IMG/VR virus record: IMGVR_UViG_3300037394_000075
Coordinates: 1 to 42,136 of that record
From: a virus
Strand: one strand, 5' to 3'
Length of the DNA: 42,136 bases
A program made the translations under genes and the position numbers. Positions 7,331 through 15,452 of the stretch are shown piece after piece (the stretch's first letter is position 1; each line of letters starts with the position of its first letter). Below the pieces are notes generated by a model. It saw only the letters and a list, made by a program, of their open reading frames with translations, searched no databases and was not told the origin of the DNA.

Positions 7331-8013
7331 TGAGCGTGCTGATCGGAATCACCACCTGTATTCGTGAACTGGAACGCAGAAACGCCGTCCGTCAGACTTG
7401 GCTACCGTGGGTTCAAAAACTCAATTCGGACGCTGACGTTTACTTCTTCTGTGGCAAACCACAACAGAATGTCCTTCCAATGGATGACTACTGCGAGGAT
7501 GTCGTTTATCTCGACTGTCCCGACACATACGAGCACCTTCCTCAAAAGACGCTCGGCCTAATCGAGGTCGCAGCCGAGTACGACTACGACCTTCTTATCA
7601 AGTGCGACTCCGATACCTACTTTCTGCCGTTGTACGACAACATTTCTGAATTCCTCAATTATGACTGTCTTGGTTCTGTGCGCGTCAATCCGCCCTGGAA
7701 CCAAGGCATTCCCTACGCTCAAGGCGGCTGCTATTCACTGTCAAAGCAAGCGATGCTGGAGGTTCTGAAACAACGGAGCCTGTTTACCATGGGTATAGAA
7801 GACGGAGCGATAGGGAAAGCACTTCACAGCGCCAACATTCGCCTTTGTCACTCCGACAGAATCAAAACGAATTACCGACAAGGCTATCCGTGCTTGGACA
7901 ACGACATTATCAGTGCTCACGGTTGTACGCCAGAGACGCTACACGAAATCCATGAATGCAATCTGCTGCACTTGCTGAGCGCCTATAACCAGACGATACA
8001 GAATGCCCAGTAG
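7330..8013 (+). CDS. GT31-like (beta-1,3-galactosyltransferase family) glycosyltransferase
   Basis: A 227-aa glycosyltransferase. Motifs in order fit the GT31 galactosyltransferase family: ERRNAVRQTWL near residue 15, a Rossmann-like strand DVYFFCGKP, the metal/sugar-nucleotide DxD in YDLLIKCDSDTYF (about 87-99), PYAQGGCYSLSKQAM, and the ED motif of MGIEDGAIG. Family members transfer a sugar from UDP donors. In a phage the acceptor could be a virion protein, host surface glycan or modified DNA base; nothing in the sequence decides. It lacks any membrane anchor. The start overlaps the sigma-like gene and the end overlaps the next HNH gene, so it belongs to the same operon. Confidence 0.8.
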   Translation: MSVLIGITTCIRELERRNAVRQTWLPWVQKLNSDADVYFFCGKPQQNVLPMDDYCEDVVYLDCPDTYEHLPQKTLGLIEVAAEYDYDLLIKCDSDTYFLPLYDNISEFLNYDCLGSVRVNPPWNQGIPYAQGGCYSLSKQAMLEVLKQRSLFTMGIEDGAIGKALHSANIRLCHSDRIKTNYRQGYPCLDNDIISAHGCTPETLHEIHECNLLHLLSAYNQTIQNAQ

Positions 8014-8365
8014 AGCCCCGCAACTGTGCTCTCGTTGCTCCACCCTGGATTGCCAGCAGCACGGCGTCAAGGCGGTTGGCCACGAATACGACCTTTGGCG
8101 TAAGAGAAAGGAGAACAACCCATTTGCCGCGCACTACAAGACGGCACGCTGGCAGGCACTGCGTCTCCGTCTGCTCGCAGCGACTCCCGTATGCATCGAG
8201 TGCAAGCACGCTCTCGCTACCGACCTAGATCACATGGTCGACGCCAAGCAGTGGGTTGCACAGGGTCATGACTTCTATGCGGAGGAAAACCTCCAGTGTT
8301 TATGTCGCCAATGCCACAGTCGCAAGACCAGCGTTGAGTGTGGTTGGGCAGGCAGGCACGGTTAG
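8003..8365 (+). CDS. HNH endonuclease (packaging-associated type)
   Basis: A 120-aa HNH nuclease. ARWQALRLRLLAATPVCIEC supplies the first zinc knuckle (two Cys), DLDHMVDAKQW the catalytic DH, and ENLQCLCRQCHSRKT the NxxxLCxxCH metal site. Small HNH proteins of this type next to terminase genes assist DNA packaging in several HK97-like phages, forming a complex with TerL. Here terminase is 2 kb downstream and separated by the ParB-like and ABC/GNAT genes. The start overlaps the glycosyltransferase end. The stop codon directly abuts the late-promoter-like element P1. Confidence 0.9.
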   Translation: MPSRAPQLCSRCSTLDCQQHGVKAVGHEYDLWRKRKENNPFAAHYKTARWQALRLRLLAATPVCIECKHALATDLDHMVDAKQWVAQGHDFYAEENLQCLCRQCHSRKTSVECGWAGRHG

Positions 8366-8421
8366 CAGCAATAAAACTGCGATCTCGTAAGTATTTGATA
8401 GGTATGAGGGGTATGCCCCTC
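8366..8421 (+). promoter_or_regulatory. Late-promoter-like element P1 plus leader hairpin
   Basis: CAGCAATAAA (8366-8375), 14 bases, then AGTATTTGAT (8390-8399): the same bipartite element, with the same spacing, seen at three other late-gene gaps. It is followed by a perfect hairpin, GAGGGG (8406-8411) and CCCCTC (8416-8421), in the 110-base leader of the ParB-like gene. No T-run follows the hairpin. Confidence 0.6.
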
Positions 8422-8509
8422 TCGATTGCCAAGTCGTTTGTTTCTAGGGAGCGTCGCAACATCGTTTTTTCACGTGCGCGAAATGAACAAGCGGGGCCAT
8501 AGAGGATTC

Positions 8510-9067
8510 ATGAAGCTATCAGAGCTGCAACCCGACCCGGAGAACGCCAACAAGGGAACGTTTCGTGGCAAGTGTGCCGTGGAAAAGTCGCTGCTCGATT
8601 GTGGAGCCGGTCGCTCCATCGTCACTGACAAGAACGGAGTCATTCTCGCTGGTAATAAGACCGCAGCCGCTGCTCAGGCCGCTGGATTGAACGACGAGGT
8701 GATTCTGGTCGAGACGGACGGCTCACAGCTAGTGGTCGTAAAGCGCACAGACCTGACGGTTTCAGACACGAAGGCTAAGACGCTGGCGGTTGCGGACAAT
8801 CGTACCGCTGAGCTAGGGCTGGAATGGGACCCAGACGCATTGAAAGACCTGTCAGGCGAGCTAGACATGAAAGCCTACTTTTCCCCTGATGAGTTGAAGA
8901 AAATAACCGAACCAGGAGCGGAAGCCAGTGAGGGAGAAAAAGAATTGACCATGGGCAACGATTTGAAGTTTCGAGTAATCATCGAATGCGCCAACGAGCA
9001 AGAGCAGTTCGACCTCCTCGAAAGATTTGAAAAGGAGGGTTTGACATGCCTGGCATTGACTTCGTAG
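8510..9067 (+). CDS. ParB/Srx-like N-terminal domain protein
   Basis: A 185-aa protein with a ParB-N-like fold at about residues 1-100: KLSELQPDPENANKGT, SLLDCGAGRSIVTDKNG, VILAGNKTAAAAQAAG and ILVETDGSQ follow the usual order of a polar box, an i+D strand, an AGxxxxxAA helix and a final strand. AVADNRTAELGLEWDPD is typical of phage ParB-like proteins placed near DNA methylases or terminases. ATG 8510 is preferred because AGAGGA is just upstream; longer in-frame starts lack a ribosome site. It overlaps the ABC/GNAT gene by 22 bases, suggesting joint action. A DNA-binding or CTP/ATP-dependent role is known for relatives; here it is inferred. Confidence 0.8.
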   Translation: MKLSELQPDPENANKGTFRGKCAVEKSLLDCGAGRSIVTDKNGVILAGNKTAAAAQAAGLNDEVILVETDGSQLVVVKRTDLTVSDTKAKTLAVADNRTAELGLEWDPDALKDLSGELDMKAYFSPDELKKITEPGAEASEGEKELTMGNDLKFRVIIECANEQEQFDLLERFEKEGLTCLALTS

Positions 9068-10146
9068 TTTCCAGCGTGATTTCTAACACACCCAGAGTCA
9101 AGCAACTCGCCTCCATCTTTGATGTGCCGCTCGCTCAAAAGTCAGAGATTCATTTCGACGGAAATCTTCCGATTGAAGACTTTGACTGGAATGTTGGCTT
9201 GATCGTGGGACCGTCGGGCTGCGGCAAAAGCTCGATTCTTAATCGAGTGTTTCGCATCTCGCCACCGCTTCAATGGGGAGCCGCCTCGGCAATTGACGAT
9301 TTTCCGTCCTCGATTTCTATTCAGTCCATTTCGGAGACGTGTCAGAGCGTCGGATTTAACACCATCCCCGCATGGATGCGCCCCTACGCTGTCTTGTCGA
9401 ATGGCGAAAAGTTTCGAGTCGAAATGGCTCGAAGGCTGCTGTCTGGCGTTGACACAATCGTGATGGACGAGTTTACCAGCGTGGTGGATCGCCAGGTCGC
9501 CCAGATTGGCTGTCATGCCGTTCAGAAGTATGTCCGCAAGAACAATCTCAAATTTGTCGCTGCGTCCTGTCACTTTGACATTCTCGACTGGCTACAGCCC
9601 GACTGGATCTTCGAGCCGAGCACGATGTCATTTTCTAGGAGGTCACTTCGGCCAAGACCATCCCTTGAGGTCGAGATTCGCCGCGTCGGATACGAATATT
9701 GGAAGATTTTCTCTCCGTTTCACTATTTAACCGCCGAACTCAACCGGTCCGCTCAATGCTTCGTTCTGTTCGTGGGCGGGCAACCAACATCGTTTTCTGG
9801 AATGTTGCACTTTCCCCACCCTAGCGTCCGGGATATAAAACGATGCTCTCGACTCGTTACGCTGCCCGACTGGCAGGGGCTTGGCTTGGCAATGATTCTC
9901 GCGGAAAAGATGGGAGCAGCATACAAAGCCGTCGGCAATCGCCTGAGAACATACCCTGCTCACCCGTCATTGATTCGGAGTTTCAACAAGTCCGATCAAT
10001 GGGCACTGATGAAACGCCCTGGGGAATATTCACCCCGCCGGGGTAACACGTCAGAAGTCGATGGGTTTGGAGGGCGTCCATGTGCCGTTTTTCAATACAA
10101 AGGCGAAGTGATGAATGCCGAAGACGCTAGGCGATTACTTGCATAA
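9046..10146 (+). CDS. ABC-type ATPase fused to Mom-like GNAT acyltransferase
   Basis: A 366-aa fusion. Residues 40-195 are an ABC ATPase without membrane segments: Walker A GPSGCGKSS at 55-63, signature LSNGEKFRVEMARRL from 117, Walker B VDTIVMDE at 135-142 and the switch His in ASCHFD (H176). Residues about 200-325 look like a GNAT acyltransferase related to phage Mu Mom: a beta stretch CFVLFVGGQPTSF, then SRLVTLPDWQGLGLAMIL with the acyl-CoA-type QGLG loop at 277-280, then RTYPAHPSLIRSF. Mom converts adenine in phage DNA to a carbamoylmethyl form that resists restriction. I infer a DNA-modification role here, with the ATPase loading or scanning DNA. It overlaps the ParB-like gene and sits under P1, so expression would be late, as for Mom. 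Confidence 0.82.
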   Translation: MPGIDFVVSSVISNTPRVKQLASIFDVPLAQKSEIHFDGNLPIEDFDWNVGLIVGPSGCGKSSILNRVFRISPPLQWGAASAIDDFPSSISIQSISETCQSVGFNTIPAWMRPYAVLSNGEKFRVEMARRLLSGVDTIVMDEFTSVVDRQVAQIGCHAVQKYVRKNNLKFVAASCHFDILDWLQPDWIFEPSTMSFSRRSLRPRPSLEVEIRRVGYEYWKIFSPFHYLTAELNRSAQCFVLFVGGQPTSFSGMLHFPHPSVRDIKRCSRLVTLPDWQGLGLAMILAEKMGAAYKAVGNRLRTYPAHPSLIRSFNKSDQWALMKRPGEYSPRRGNTSEVDGFGGRPCAVFQYKGEVMNAEDARRLLA

Positions 10147-10345
10147 CGAGGAAGAAATACTGGAGTCGCGCCAACGCTCAAAAGACTGGCGAAAGGCAAT
10201 AGAAGAATATTGCCCACACGGCGGCGCCCTGCTCGGAGACGAGCCGATAGACAAGAAAGAGAAAAAACATGATAGGTCGAAAACCGAAACCGACAGCACT
10301 GAAACTTCTGGCTGGAAACCCAGGCCATCGTCCGCTCAATGCTGA
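10115..10345 (+). CDS. Possible small charged protein between ABC/GNAT and TerS
   Basis: A 76-codon frame beginning inside the end of the ABC/GNAT gene and ending inside the small terminase gene. The first fifty residues are protein-like and acidic (GDYLHNEEEILESRQRSKDW, then YCPHGGALLGDEP), while the tail that overlaps terminase is low complexity. It fills the 122-base gap between two certain genes, which supports it, but no strong ribosome site is seen. Function is unknown. Confidence 0.4.
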   Translation: MPKTLGDYLHNEEEILESRQRSKDWRKAIEEYCPHGGALLGDEPIDKKEKKHDRSKTETDSTETSGWKPRPSSAQC

Positions 10346-10766
10346 TGAACCGAAACCTTCAGGAACTCCGACTTGCCCCGAACACTTGAACGAAACCGCT
10401 AACAGTGAATGGAATCGCATTTCTGGCGAGTTGTCCGCACTTGGGCTGCTGACCCTAGTAGATCGAGCCGCGCTCGCCGCCTATTGCATGGTCTATGCTC
10501 GCTGGGTCGATGCCGAGTTGAACATTCAGAAGTACGGAACAGTTATCAAGACGAAGGCGGGAAACGCAATTCAGAATCCTTACGTCGGTGTTGCCAACAG
10601 GGCGTTAGACCTGATGTACAAGTTTCAGAGCGAGTTTGGCATGACGCCTTCCTCTCGCTCCAGATTGTCAGTAACTCCGTCGAGTCAAGCGCCCGCTGGT
10701 TCTTGGGATGAGTTCATTGACCAAGTTCCAGAGGAGCCTTCGTTTGACCCCACCCAAGCAAATTAG
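10269..10766 (+). CDS. terS: Terminase small subunit, P27 family
   Basis: A 165-aa protein that recognises phage DNA and recruits the large terminase to start packaging. The N-terminus GRKPKPTALKLLAGNPGHRPLN is diagnostic of the P27 (Terminase_4) family. It is followed by CPEHLNETANSEWNRISGEL, LVDRAALAAYCMVYARW and NPYVGVANRALDLMYKF, the usual helical blocks. The length is normal for the family. It lies directly upstream of and overlaps TerL. Confidence 0.94.
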   Translation: MIGRKPKPTALKLLAGNPGHRPLNADEPKPSGTPTCPEHLNETANSEWNRISGELSALGLLTLVDRAALAAYCMVYARWVDAELNIQKYGTVIKTKAGNAIQNPYVGVANRALDLMYKFQSEFGMTPSSRSRLSVTPSSQAPAGSWDEFIDQVPEEPSFDPTQAN

Positions 10767-12546
10767 AAACTATCAGGCGATTGCAGACCAATATATTGAT
10801 GAGGTCATTTCAGGGAAAATAATCTCAGGAAGGTGGACGCGTCTGGCTTGTGAGCGTCAACGCAATGACCTCCTCCGTCAAGACACCGAAAACTTCCCGT
10901 ATGTTTATGACGCTTCGATAGGTGCCAGAGCCTGTCGATTCTGCGAACTGATGCCCCACGTGGAGGGCAAGCAGTTTGCTGGCAAGAAAATCATTCTCCA
11001 ACCGTGGCAAGTCTTCGTTACTCTCACTGTTTTCTCGTGGCGTGACAAAGAGGGTGGAAGTCGTTTCCGCCGTGCCTACACTTCCGTCGCCAAGGGGAAC
11101 GGGAAATCTACCTGGGCATCTCCCATCGCCTTGTTTCGTGCGTTCGCAGATAACGAACCGGGAAGCCAGGTGTACTCCTGCGCGTCTAGCAAAGAGCAGG
11201 CGAAGATCACTTGGTCAGCCGCTCGCCAGATGTTGATGAACTCGCCTCAGTTCACACAGCGAGCGGGTATCGAGATCGAAAAGCATTCCCTGCACCAAGC
11301 CAAGTCAAATAGTTTTTTCCGCCCGCTGGCATCAGATGACAGAACATCGGAGGGCAAAAACCCGACGTTGGTGCTGTTCGATGAACTTCACACGCTACAA
11401 AGCCGTGAGTTCTACGACTCGCTCGACACTGCAACGGGAAAGCGTCAAGGTTCGTTGCTGTTCGTAATCACCACGAGAGGGACCGACCTTAGTTCGTGTT
11501 GCTATGAACTGGATACCGAAGTCTGTAAGGTTCTTTCTGGTGTGCTCCACGATGAAACCCTGTTCGGAATAATCTACGCTCCTGACGATAAGGACGATTG
11601 GGCAACTCCAGCGGCATGGATAAAGGCGAACCCAAGCATTGATGTTTGCGTTTCCAGCAAGACTCTTCGGGACAAGTGTGCAGCCGCTATTCAGATTCCG
11701 AGCCAGCAGTCTTCATTCAAAACGAAGCACGGAAACACTTGGGTCAAGTCTGACCACACGTGGATGGACATGACGAAGTTTCTCGCCTGTGGCGATTCGG
11801 CTCTTAAAGAAGACGACCACCTAAAAGACGACTGCGTCATCGGTCTTGACCTTGCCTCGAAGCTGGACATTCTCGCCGGCATGAAAGTCTTTTATCGAAC
11901 GCTTGAAAACAAACGGCACTATTTCGTCTTCGGTTCTTATTGGCTGCCCGCCGACCAGATAAACAAGAAAGAGAACGGACATTACAAGGGCTGGTCTGCC
12001 CAACACATTATCAACGAATGCCCAGGTGCGACCAACGATTACGACGCCGTAGAGGACTGGCTGCGAGCAGAGTGCAAGAAATACAAAATCCAGTCGATTC
12101 CCCATGACCAGTATCAAGCTGTCGAGATTGTTAATCACTTGCTGGAAGAGAAACTCCCTATGGTGGAGTTCGCTCAGCGGGCAGTGTACTTTACGCCGCC
12201 AATGGATGAGCTAGAAGCGGCTGTGCTCGACAAGCGATTTCATTACAACTGCCCGATCTTAGCGTGGTCCATCAGCAATGTGGTCTGTCACCGTGACAGA
12301 AACGGAATGCTGTTTCCCACGAAAGACGCACCGCAAAACAAGATTGATCCCTGTGTCGCTTTGCTCATGGCGATCGGCACCGTAATGAAGTTGGCAGGCA
12401 CGCCGAAGTCAAGCGGAGGCGGCTCCATTTCAATAGTTGGTAACTGTCCCTGTACGGCTCTCGCTATCGGAGAAATGAACAACGGTACGCTTGTGTTCGT
12501 CTGTGACAAGTGCCGCGCAGCAGCAGCAATAACTCCCCACGCTTAG
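10744..12546 (+). CDS. terL: Terminase large subunit (HK97-type)
   Basis: A 600-aa packaging motor. ATPase domain: the adenine-binding segment QPWQVFVTLTVFSW, Walker A VAKGNGKST and Walker B LVLFDELHT. Nuclease domain: VIGLDLASKLD (first catalytic Asp), a central Asp near DAVEDW and a final Asp in KIDPCVALL. The frame opens at 10708, but TTG 10744 is chosen because GAGGAG (10731-10736) is seven bases upstream, leaving only a 23-base overlap with TerS. An unusual C-terminal extension after a Gly/Ser linker has CPC and CDKC pairs that could form a zinc ribbon. The gene end contains the upstream half of late element P2. Confidence 0.95.
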   Translation: MTPPKQIRNYQAIADQYIDEVISGKIISGRWTRLACERQRNDLLRQDTENFPYVYDASIGARACRFCELMPHVEGKQFAGKKIILQPWQVFVTLTVFSWRDKEGGSRFRRAYTSVAKGNGKSTWASPIALFRAFADNEPGSQVYSCASSKEQAKITWSAARQMLMNSPQFTQRAGIEIEKHSLHQAKSNSFFRPLASDDRTSEGKNPTLVLFDELHTLQSREFYDSLDTATGKRQGSLLFVITTRGTDLSSCCYELDTEVCKVLSGVLHDETLFGIIYAPDDKDDWATPAAWIKANPSIDVCVSSKTLRDKCAAAIQIPSQQSSFKTKHGNTWVKSDHTWMDMTKFLACGDSALKEDDHLKDDCVIGLDLASKLDILAGMKVFYRTLENKRHYFVFGSYWLPADQINKKENGHYKGWSAQHIINECPGATNDYDAVEDWLRAECKKYKIQSIPHDQYQAVEIVNHLLEEKLPMVEFAQRAVYFTPPMDELEAAVLDKRFHYNCPILAWSISNVVCHRDRNGMLFPTKDAPQNKIDPCVALLMAIGTVMKLAGTPKSSGGGSISIVGNCPCTALAIGEMNNGTLVFVCDKCRAAAAITPHA

Positions 12547-12565
12547 AAGTATCTGAATAGTAGGA
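12524..12565 (+). promoter_or_regulatory. Late-promoter-like element P2
   Basis: CAGCAATAAC (12524-12533), 14 bases, then AGTATCTGAA (12548-12557) followed by TAGTAGG. The upstream box lies inside the last codons of TerL. The start codon at 12570 is only 12 bases after the downstream box, so a transcript from here would have a very short leader containing TAGGA. Confidence 0.6.
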
Positions 12566-12569
12566 ATCT

Positions 12570-12719
12570 ATGAACAGAATTGCCGTCGTGTGCCTGCTTG
12601 CAGGCTTTGCCCTAGTTGTGGTCGGAGCAACACTTGTGTTCCACCCTCTCGGCTATCTTACAGCGGGAGCGGGTCTAATTTACGCCTCGTTACGTGCCAG
12701 CCCCAAACGGAGTAAGTAA
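12570..12719 (+). CDS. Small two-segment membrane protein
   Basis: A 49-aa hydrophobic protein: residues 3-24 (IAVVCLLAGFALVVVGATLV) and 29-41 (YLTAGAGLIYAS) look like two membrane segments with a basic tail, SPKRSK. Small membrane proteins between terminase and portal occur in related phages. A holin-like role is possible but unproven. TAGGA lies just before the ATG and the stop is three bases from the portal start, whose ribosome site AAGG overlaps the stop. It is the first gene after element P2. Confidence 0.7.
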   Translation: MNRIAVVCLLAGFALVVVGATLVFHPLGYLTAGAGLIYASLRASPKRSK

Positions 12720-12722
12720 GGA

Positions 12723-14399
12723 ATGGCAACACTCAAAGAAGAATTTAGGGATTTCATGTCATCGTTTGCCAGCAGCGGTCTATCGGACTTCTTGCCTGGG
12801 CTGATGCTTGCCCCATGCGAGTCGGGCGTTGCTGTGACAGAAATGACTTCGATGCAAGTGGCCGCGGTTGCTGCCTGCATCCGCATTCTCTCCAGCTCAG
12901 TAGGAATGCTGCCCTGCAACGTCTATCAGCGTGTTGAGGGCGGTTCCAATCTTGCCCCAGACCATGCCCTCTATTCCATTCTTCACGATACGCCCAATAA
13001 CGAGTATGCCGCCGTCGATTTCTGGTCGATCATGGAGGTCCACCGCGTCTTGCTGGGCAACTGCTACGCCGAGGTCATCAGGGACAATGGCGGTGGTCCT
13101 GCCGAGCTTTGGATTCGCTCTCCGTTCAGAACATTCCCTTATCGCGTCCAGCAGACCAGCAAACTTGTTTACAGGACTACCGACACGTTCGACGGCTCGG
13201 AACGAATGATTCAGCCCGAGAACATGATTCACGTTAAGAGTCTCGGCATTGACCCGTGGGTAGGCTTGTCCCCGATTCGTTATCACGCTCGGGAAGTATT
13301 GGGCGCTGCCATTGCCACTCAGAACTATGGCTCCAGACTCTTCAGCAACGATGCTCGTCCTGGCGGCTACATCTCGTCCGCCGACGTGCTCCAGCCAGAT
13401 CGCAAACTTCAGCTTGCAAACCAGTGGCAAGCTGCCCACAGCCGTGCAGGGTCGCACACAATGGCGATTCTCGACGGCGGCTTGAAGTGGGAAGCGGTCG
13501 GAATTCAACCTGATGAGGCTCAATTTATTCAGACTCGCCAGATGCAGCGTGAGGACATTGCAGCCATTTACGGCGTTCCACCTCACTTCATTGGTGCCCA
13601 GAATTCCGAGCGCTCCGCAAACCTTGAGCAACGTTTCCTTGAGTTTCTGGTTATGTCGCTAAAGCCTAACCTCCGTCGCTATGAGGCGGAGCTCAATGCC
13701 AAGCTCTTTGCCAATGTCGGGCGCAATGCCAATAAGTTCTTTGTCAAGTTCGATACCGCTGAGTTTGAGCGCGCTGACTTCGCCTCGACGCTCAAAGCAT
13801 TGCAGGTTGGTCGTTATGCAGGTCTCTACACGATTGACGAGGGACGCAGAATGTTGGGTCTTAACCCGATTGACTCTAAATCACTCGATGCCGAGAACCC
13901 AGGCGGAAGTCTCTGGCAGCCCGTCAACATGGTGCCAATCACAAACGGCGAGGACGAAGAACCAACCGCGCCTTCGGTTGATGCTCCTGTTGTCGGTCCA
14001 GACGGCAAAACTCCACCGCCCGTTGCTGTTGAGCCAGGGGCGCAACCCGATGCCGTCAGCGATGCAAGAGCGTTCTTTCCTGTCTTCTTTCCGCAGATGA
14101 AGGACGGCATTAGCCGCCTTTGCGCTCGAAATAAGACTGATTCAGGCGACTTCCAGAAGGTATTCACGCCCATTCTTGCGGGTGTCGCGAGCACCTACGC
14201 ACCGCTTGAGGGCGACATGACCCTGCCCGTAGAGGTCGCCGGGATGATTAAGAGCTACACACAAGCGATGTACGACCGTCACACAAGCTGGGACACGAAC
14301 GATTTGAACAAATTGACCACGGATGAACTGACGCTGGCTCTCCAAGCAATCATTCCTGCGGCCAAGAACTTCACAAACGAGGTATCACATGATGAGTAA
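12723..14399 (+). CDS. HK97-family portal protein
   Basis: A 558-aa portal subunit; twelve copies form the DNA gate and head-tail joining ring. Hallmarks in order: VTEMTSMQVAAVAACIRIL, the LPCNVYQR segment, LLGNCYAEVIRDNGG, the HVKSLGIDPWVGLSPI block, and QMQREDIAAIYGVPPHFIG near residue 285, all typical of this family. The C-terminal 160 residues are a Pro/Glu-rich linker and a helical domain beyond the conserved core, longer than in HK97 itself. It overlaps the protease gene by eleven bases, as usual in this module. Confidence 0.96.
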   Translation: MATLKEEFRDFMSSFASSGLSDFLPGLMLAPCESGVAVTEMTSMQVAAVAACIRILSSSVGMLPCNVYQRVEGGSNLAPDHALYSILHDTPNNEYAAVDFWSIMEVHRVLLGNCYAEVIRDNGGGPAELWIRSPFRTFPYRVQQTSKLVYRTTDTFDGSERMIQPENMIHVKSLGIDPWVGLSPIRYHAREVLGAAIATQNYGSRLFSNDARPGGYISSADVLQPDRKLQLANQWQAAHSRAGSHTMAILDGGLKWEAVGIQPDEAQFIQTRQMQREDIAAIYGVPPHFIGAQNSERSANLEQRFLEFLVMSLKPNLRRYEAELNAKLFANVGRNANKFFVKFDTAEFERADFASTLKALQVGRYAGLYTIDEGRRMLGLNPIDSKSLDAENPGGSLWQPVNMVPITNGEDEEPTAPSVDAPVVGPDGKTPPPVAVEPGAQPDAVSDARAFFPVFFPQMKDGISRLCARNKTDSGDFQKVFTPILAGVASTYAPLEGDMTLPVEVAGMIKSYTQAMYDRHTSWDTNDLNKLTTDELTLALQAIIPAAKNFTNEVSHDE

Positions 14400-15000
14400 G
14401 CTAACCAACGCCAAAGAGTACCGCATCTTTACGACGGAGTTGCGAACTGCAAGTGCCGATAGCCGAACGACCGAGGGCTACGGCGCAATCTTCAACACCG
14501 TCACGGACCTCGGCTTCTTCAAGGAGCGGATTGTGCCCGGTGCTTTCACACGAGCAATCACCGAAAAGCAGGACGTCCGTTTTCTCTTCAATCACAACGC
14601 CGACAACGTGCTGGGACGCACCAAGAACGGAACGCTTACTTTGTCGCAGGACAATACGGGGCTAAAGTTCGTTAACGACATGCCCGATACCACGACAGGT
14701 CGAGACGTTCACACACTCGTTCAGCGTGGTGATGTCGATCAGTGCTCATTCGGCTTCATTGTTCGAGACGAAGAGGTCACTTACAGCGACGATGGCACCT
14801 GTCTGCGCTCCATCAACGATGTGGATTTGTTCGATGTGTCCATTGTGACGTACCCAGCCTATGAGTCCACTAGCGTGGAAGCCCGAAGCCGTGACGCGGC
14901 TGCCCAGGCCTACGCGATACCTGACGCAGATCCTGTGCCAGATGTGATGGACATCGAAACCGCTAGACGACTTACTTATCTCGCCAGCCTTGAGATGTAA
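14389..15000 (+). CDS. HK97-type prohead protease
   Basis: A 203-aa capsid maturation protease. TEGYGAIFNTVTDLGFF and ERIVPGAFTRAI match the family's N-terminal strands. The catalytic His is in FLFNHNADNVLGR and the catalytic Ser in DQCSFGFIV, followed by DVDLFDVSIVTYPAYEST, the usual end of the fold. It cleaves the capsid delta domain during assembly. GAGGT precedes the ATG at a good distance; a second ATG is one codon later. The tail after residue 165 is variable. It lies between portal and capsid, the canonical order. Confidence 0.95.
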   Translation: MMSKLTNAKEYRIFTTELRTASADSRTTEGYGAIFNTVTDLGFFKERIVPGAFTRAITEKQDVRFLFNHNADNVLGRTKNGTLTLSQDNTGLKFVNDMPDTTTGRDVHTLVQRGDVDQCSFGFIVRDEEVTYSDDGTCLRSINDVDLFDVSIVTYPAYESTSVEARSRDAAAQAYAIPDADPVPDVMDIETARRLTYLASLEM

Positions 15001-15107
15001 GACAGGACAATCGACATGCGCTTGATCGCGCCCTGGTAGGTTCGCATCCGACTTTAACCAGCACCCGATGTATTGTTGCTTACCCTTCAGTGGAGACCTA
15101 TCTGAAT

Positions 15108-15428
15108 TCATCCAGTCCCCCTAGGTGAACTTGCTTCGAGTGCTTCCAGAAGAGTTACACCATACAACCGCTGTAGCTCTTTAGTAATGTACTCAACACG
15201 TTGTTCATCGGCAGTAGAATCATACTCGTACCCTACATAAGTTCCTCTGGACGTGATCAGAACGCTTTCGGACAGAAGATTGCCGTAAGGCTGTTTCATG
15301 CTCATGAAACAACGCATCAACAGAACATCACCTGTCTCAGGGACCCTGATACTGCCCCGCTTATAACCAACTTTGTAGGCCAATACCAACAGTATGACCA
15401 CAGACATGAGCAGGAAAACATTGTTCAT
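15108..15428 (-). CDS. Membrane-anchored hypothetical protein on the opposite strand (moron candidate)
   Basis: A 106-aa protein encoded against the late genes. The N-terminus NNVFLLMSVVILLVLAYKVGYKRG is one membrane anchor with a basic stop, followed by a soluble domain (DVLLMRCFMSMKQPYGNLL, then SRGTYVGYEYDSTADEQRVEYI). No domain is recognised. The minus-strand ATG at 15428 has an AAGGGGA ribosome site. A TATACT -10 lies 19 bases upstream of the start. Such independently promoted genes inserted between capsid-module genes in the reverse direction are often prophage morons expressed in the lysogen. Function is unknown; a host-envelope or exclusion role is speculation. The 107 bases to its left, after the protease stop, show no gene. 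Confidence 0.72.
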   Translation of the reverse strand: MNNVFLLMSVVILLVLAYKVGYKRGSIRVPETGDVLLMRCFMSMKQPYGNLLSESVLITSRGTYVGYEYDSTADEQRVEYITKELQRLYGVTLLEALEASSPRGTG

Positions 15429-15446
15429 ATATTCCCCTTAATGGGA

Positions 15447-15452
15447 AGTATA
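15447..15452 (-). promoter_or_regulatory. -10 box for the reverse-strand gene
   Basis: The minus strand reads TATACT here, 19 bases before the minus-strand start at 15428. No good -35 hexamer is seen at 17 bases, so the promoter may be weak or activated. Confidence 0.4.

Noticed and set aside
12897-13631. 244-codon reverse frame across the portal gene
   Set aside because: It lies fully within the certain portal gene, and the translated sequence has no recognisable family.
15030-15070. GGTTCGCATCC-like stretch suggesting a tRNA T-arm after the protease gene
   Set aside because: The flanking bases do not pair into a T-stem and no acceptor, D-arm or anticodon arm could be found.
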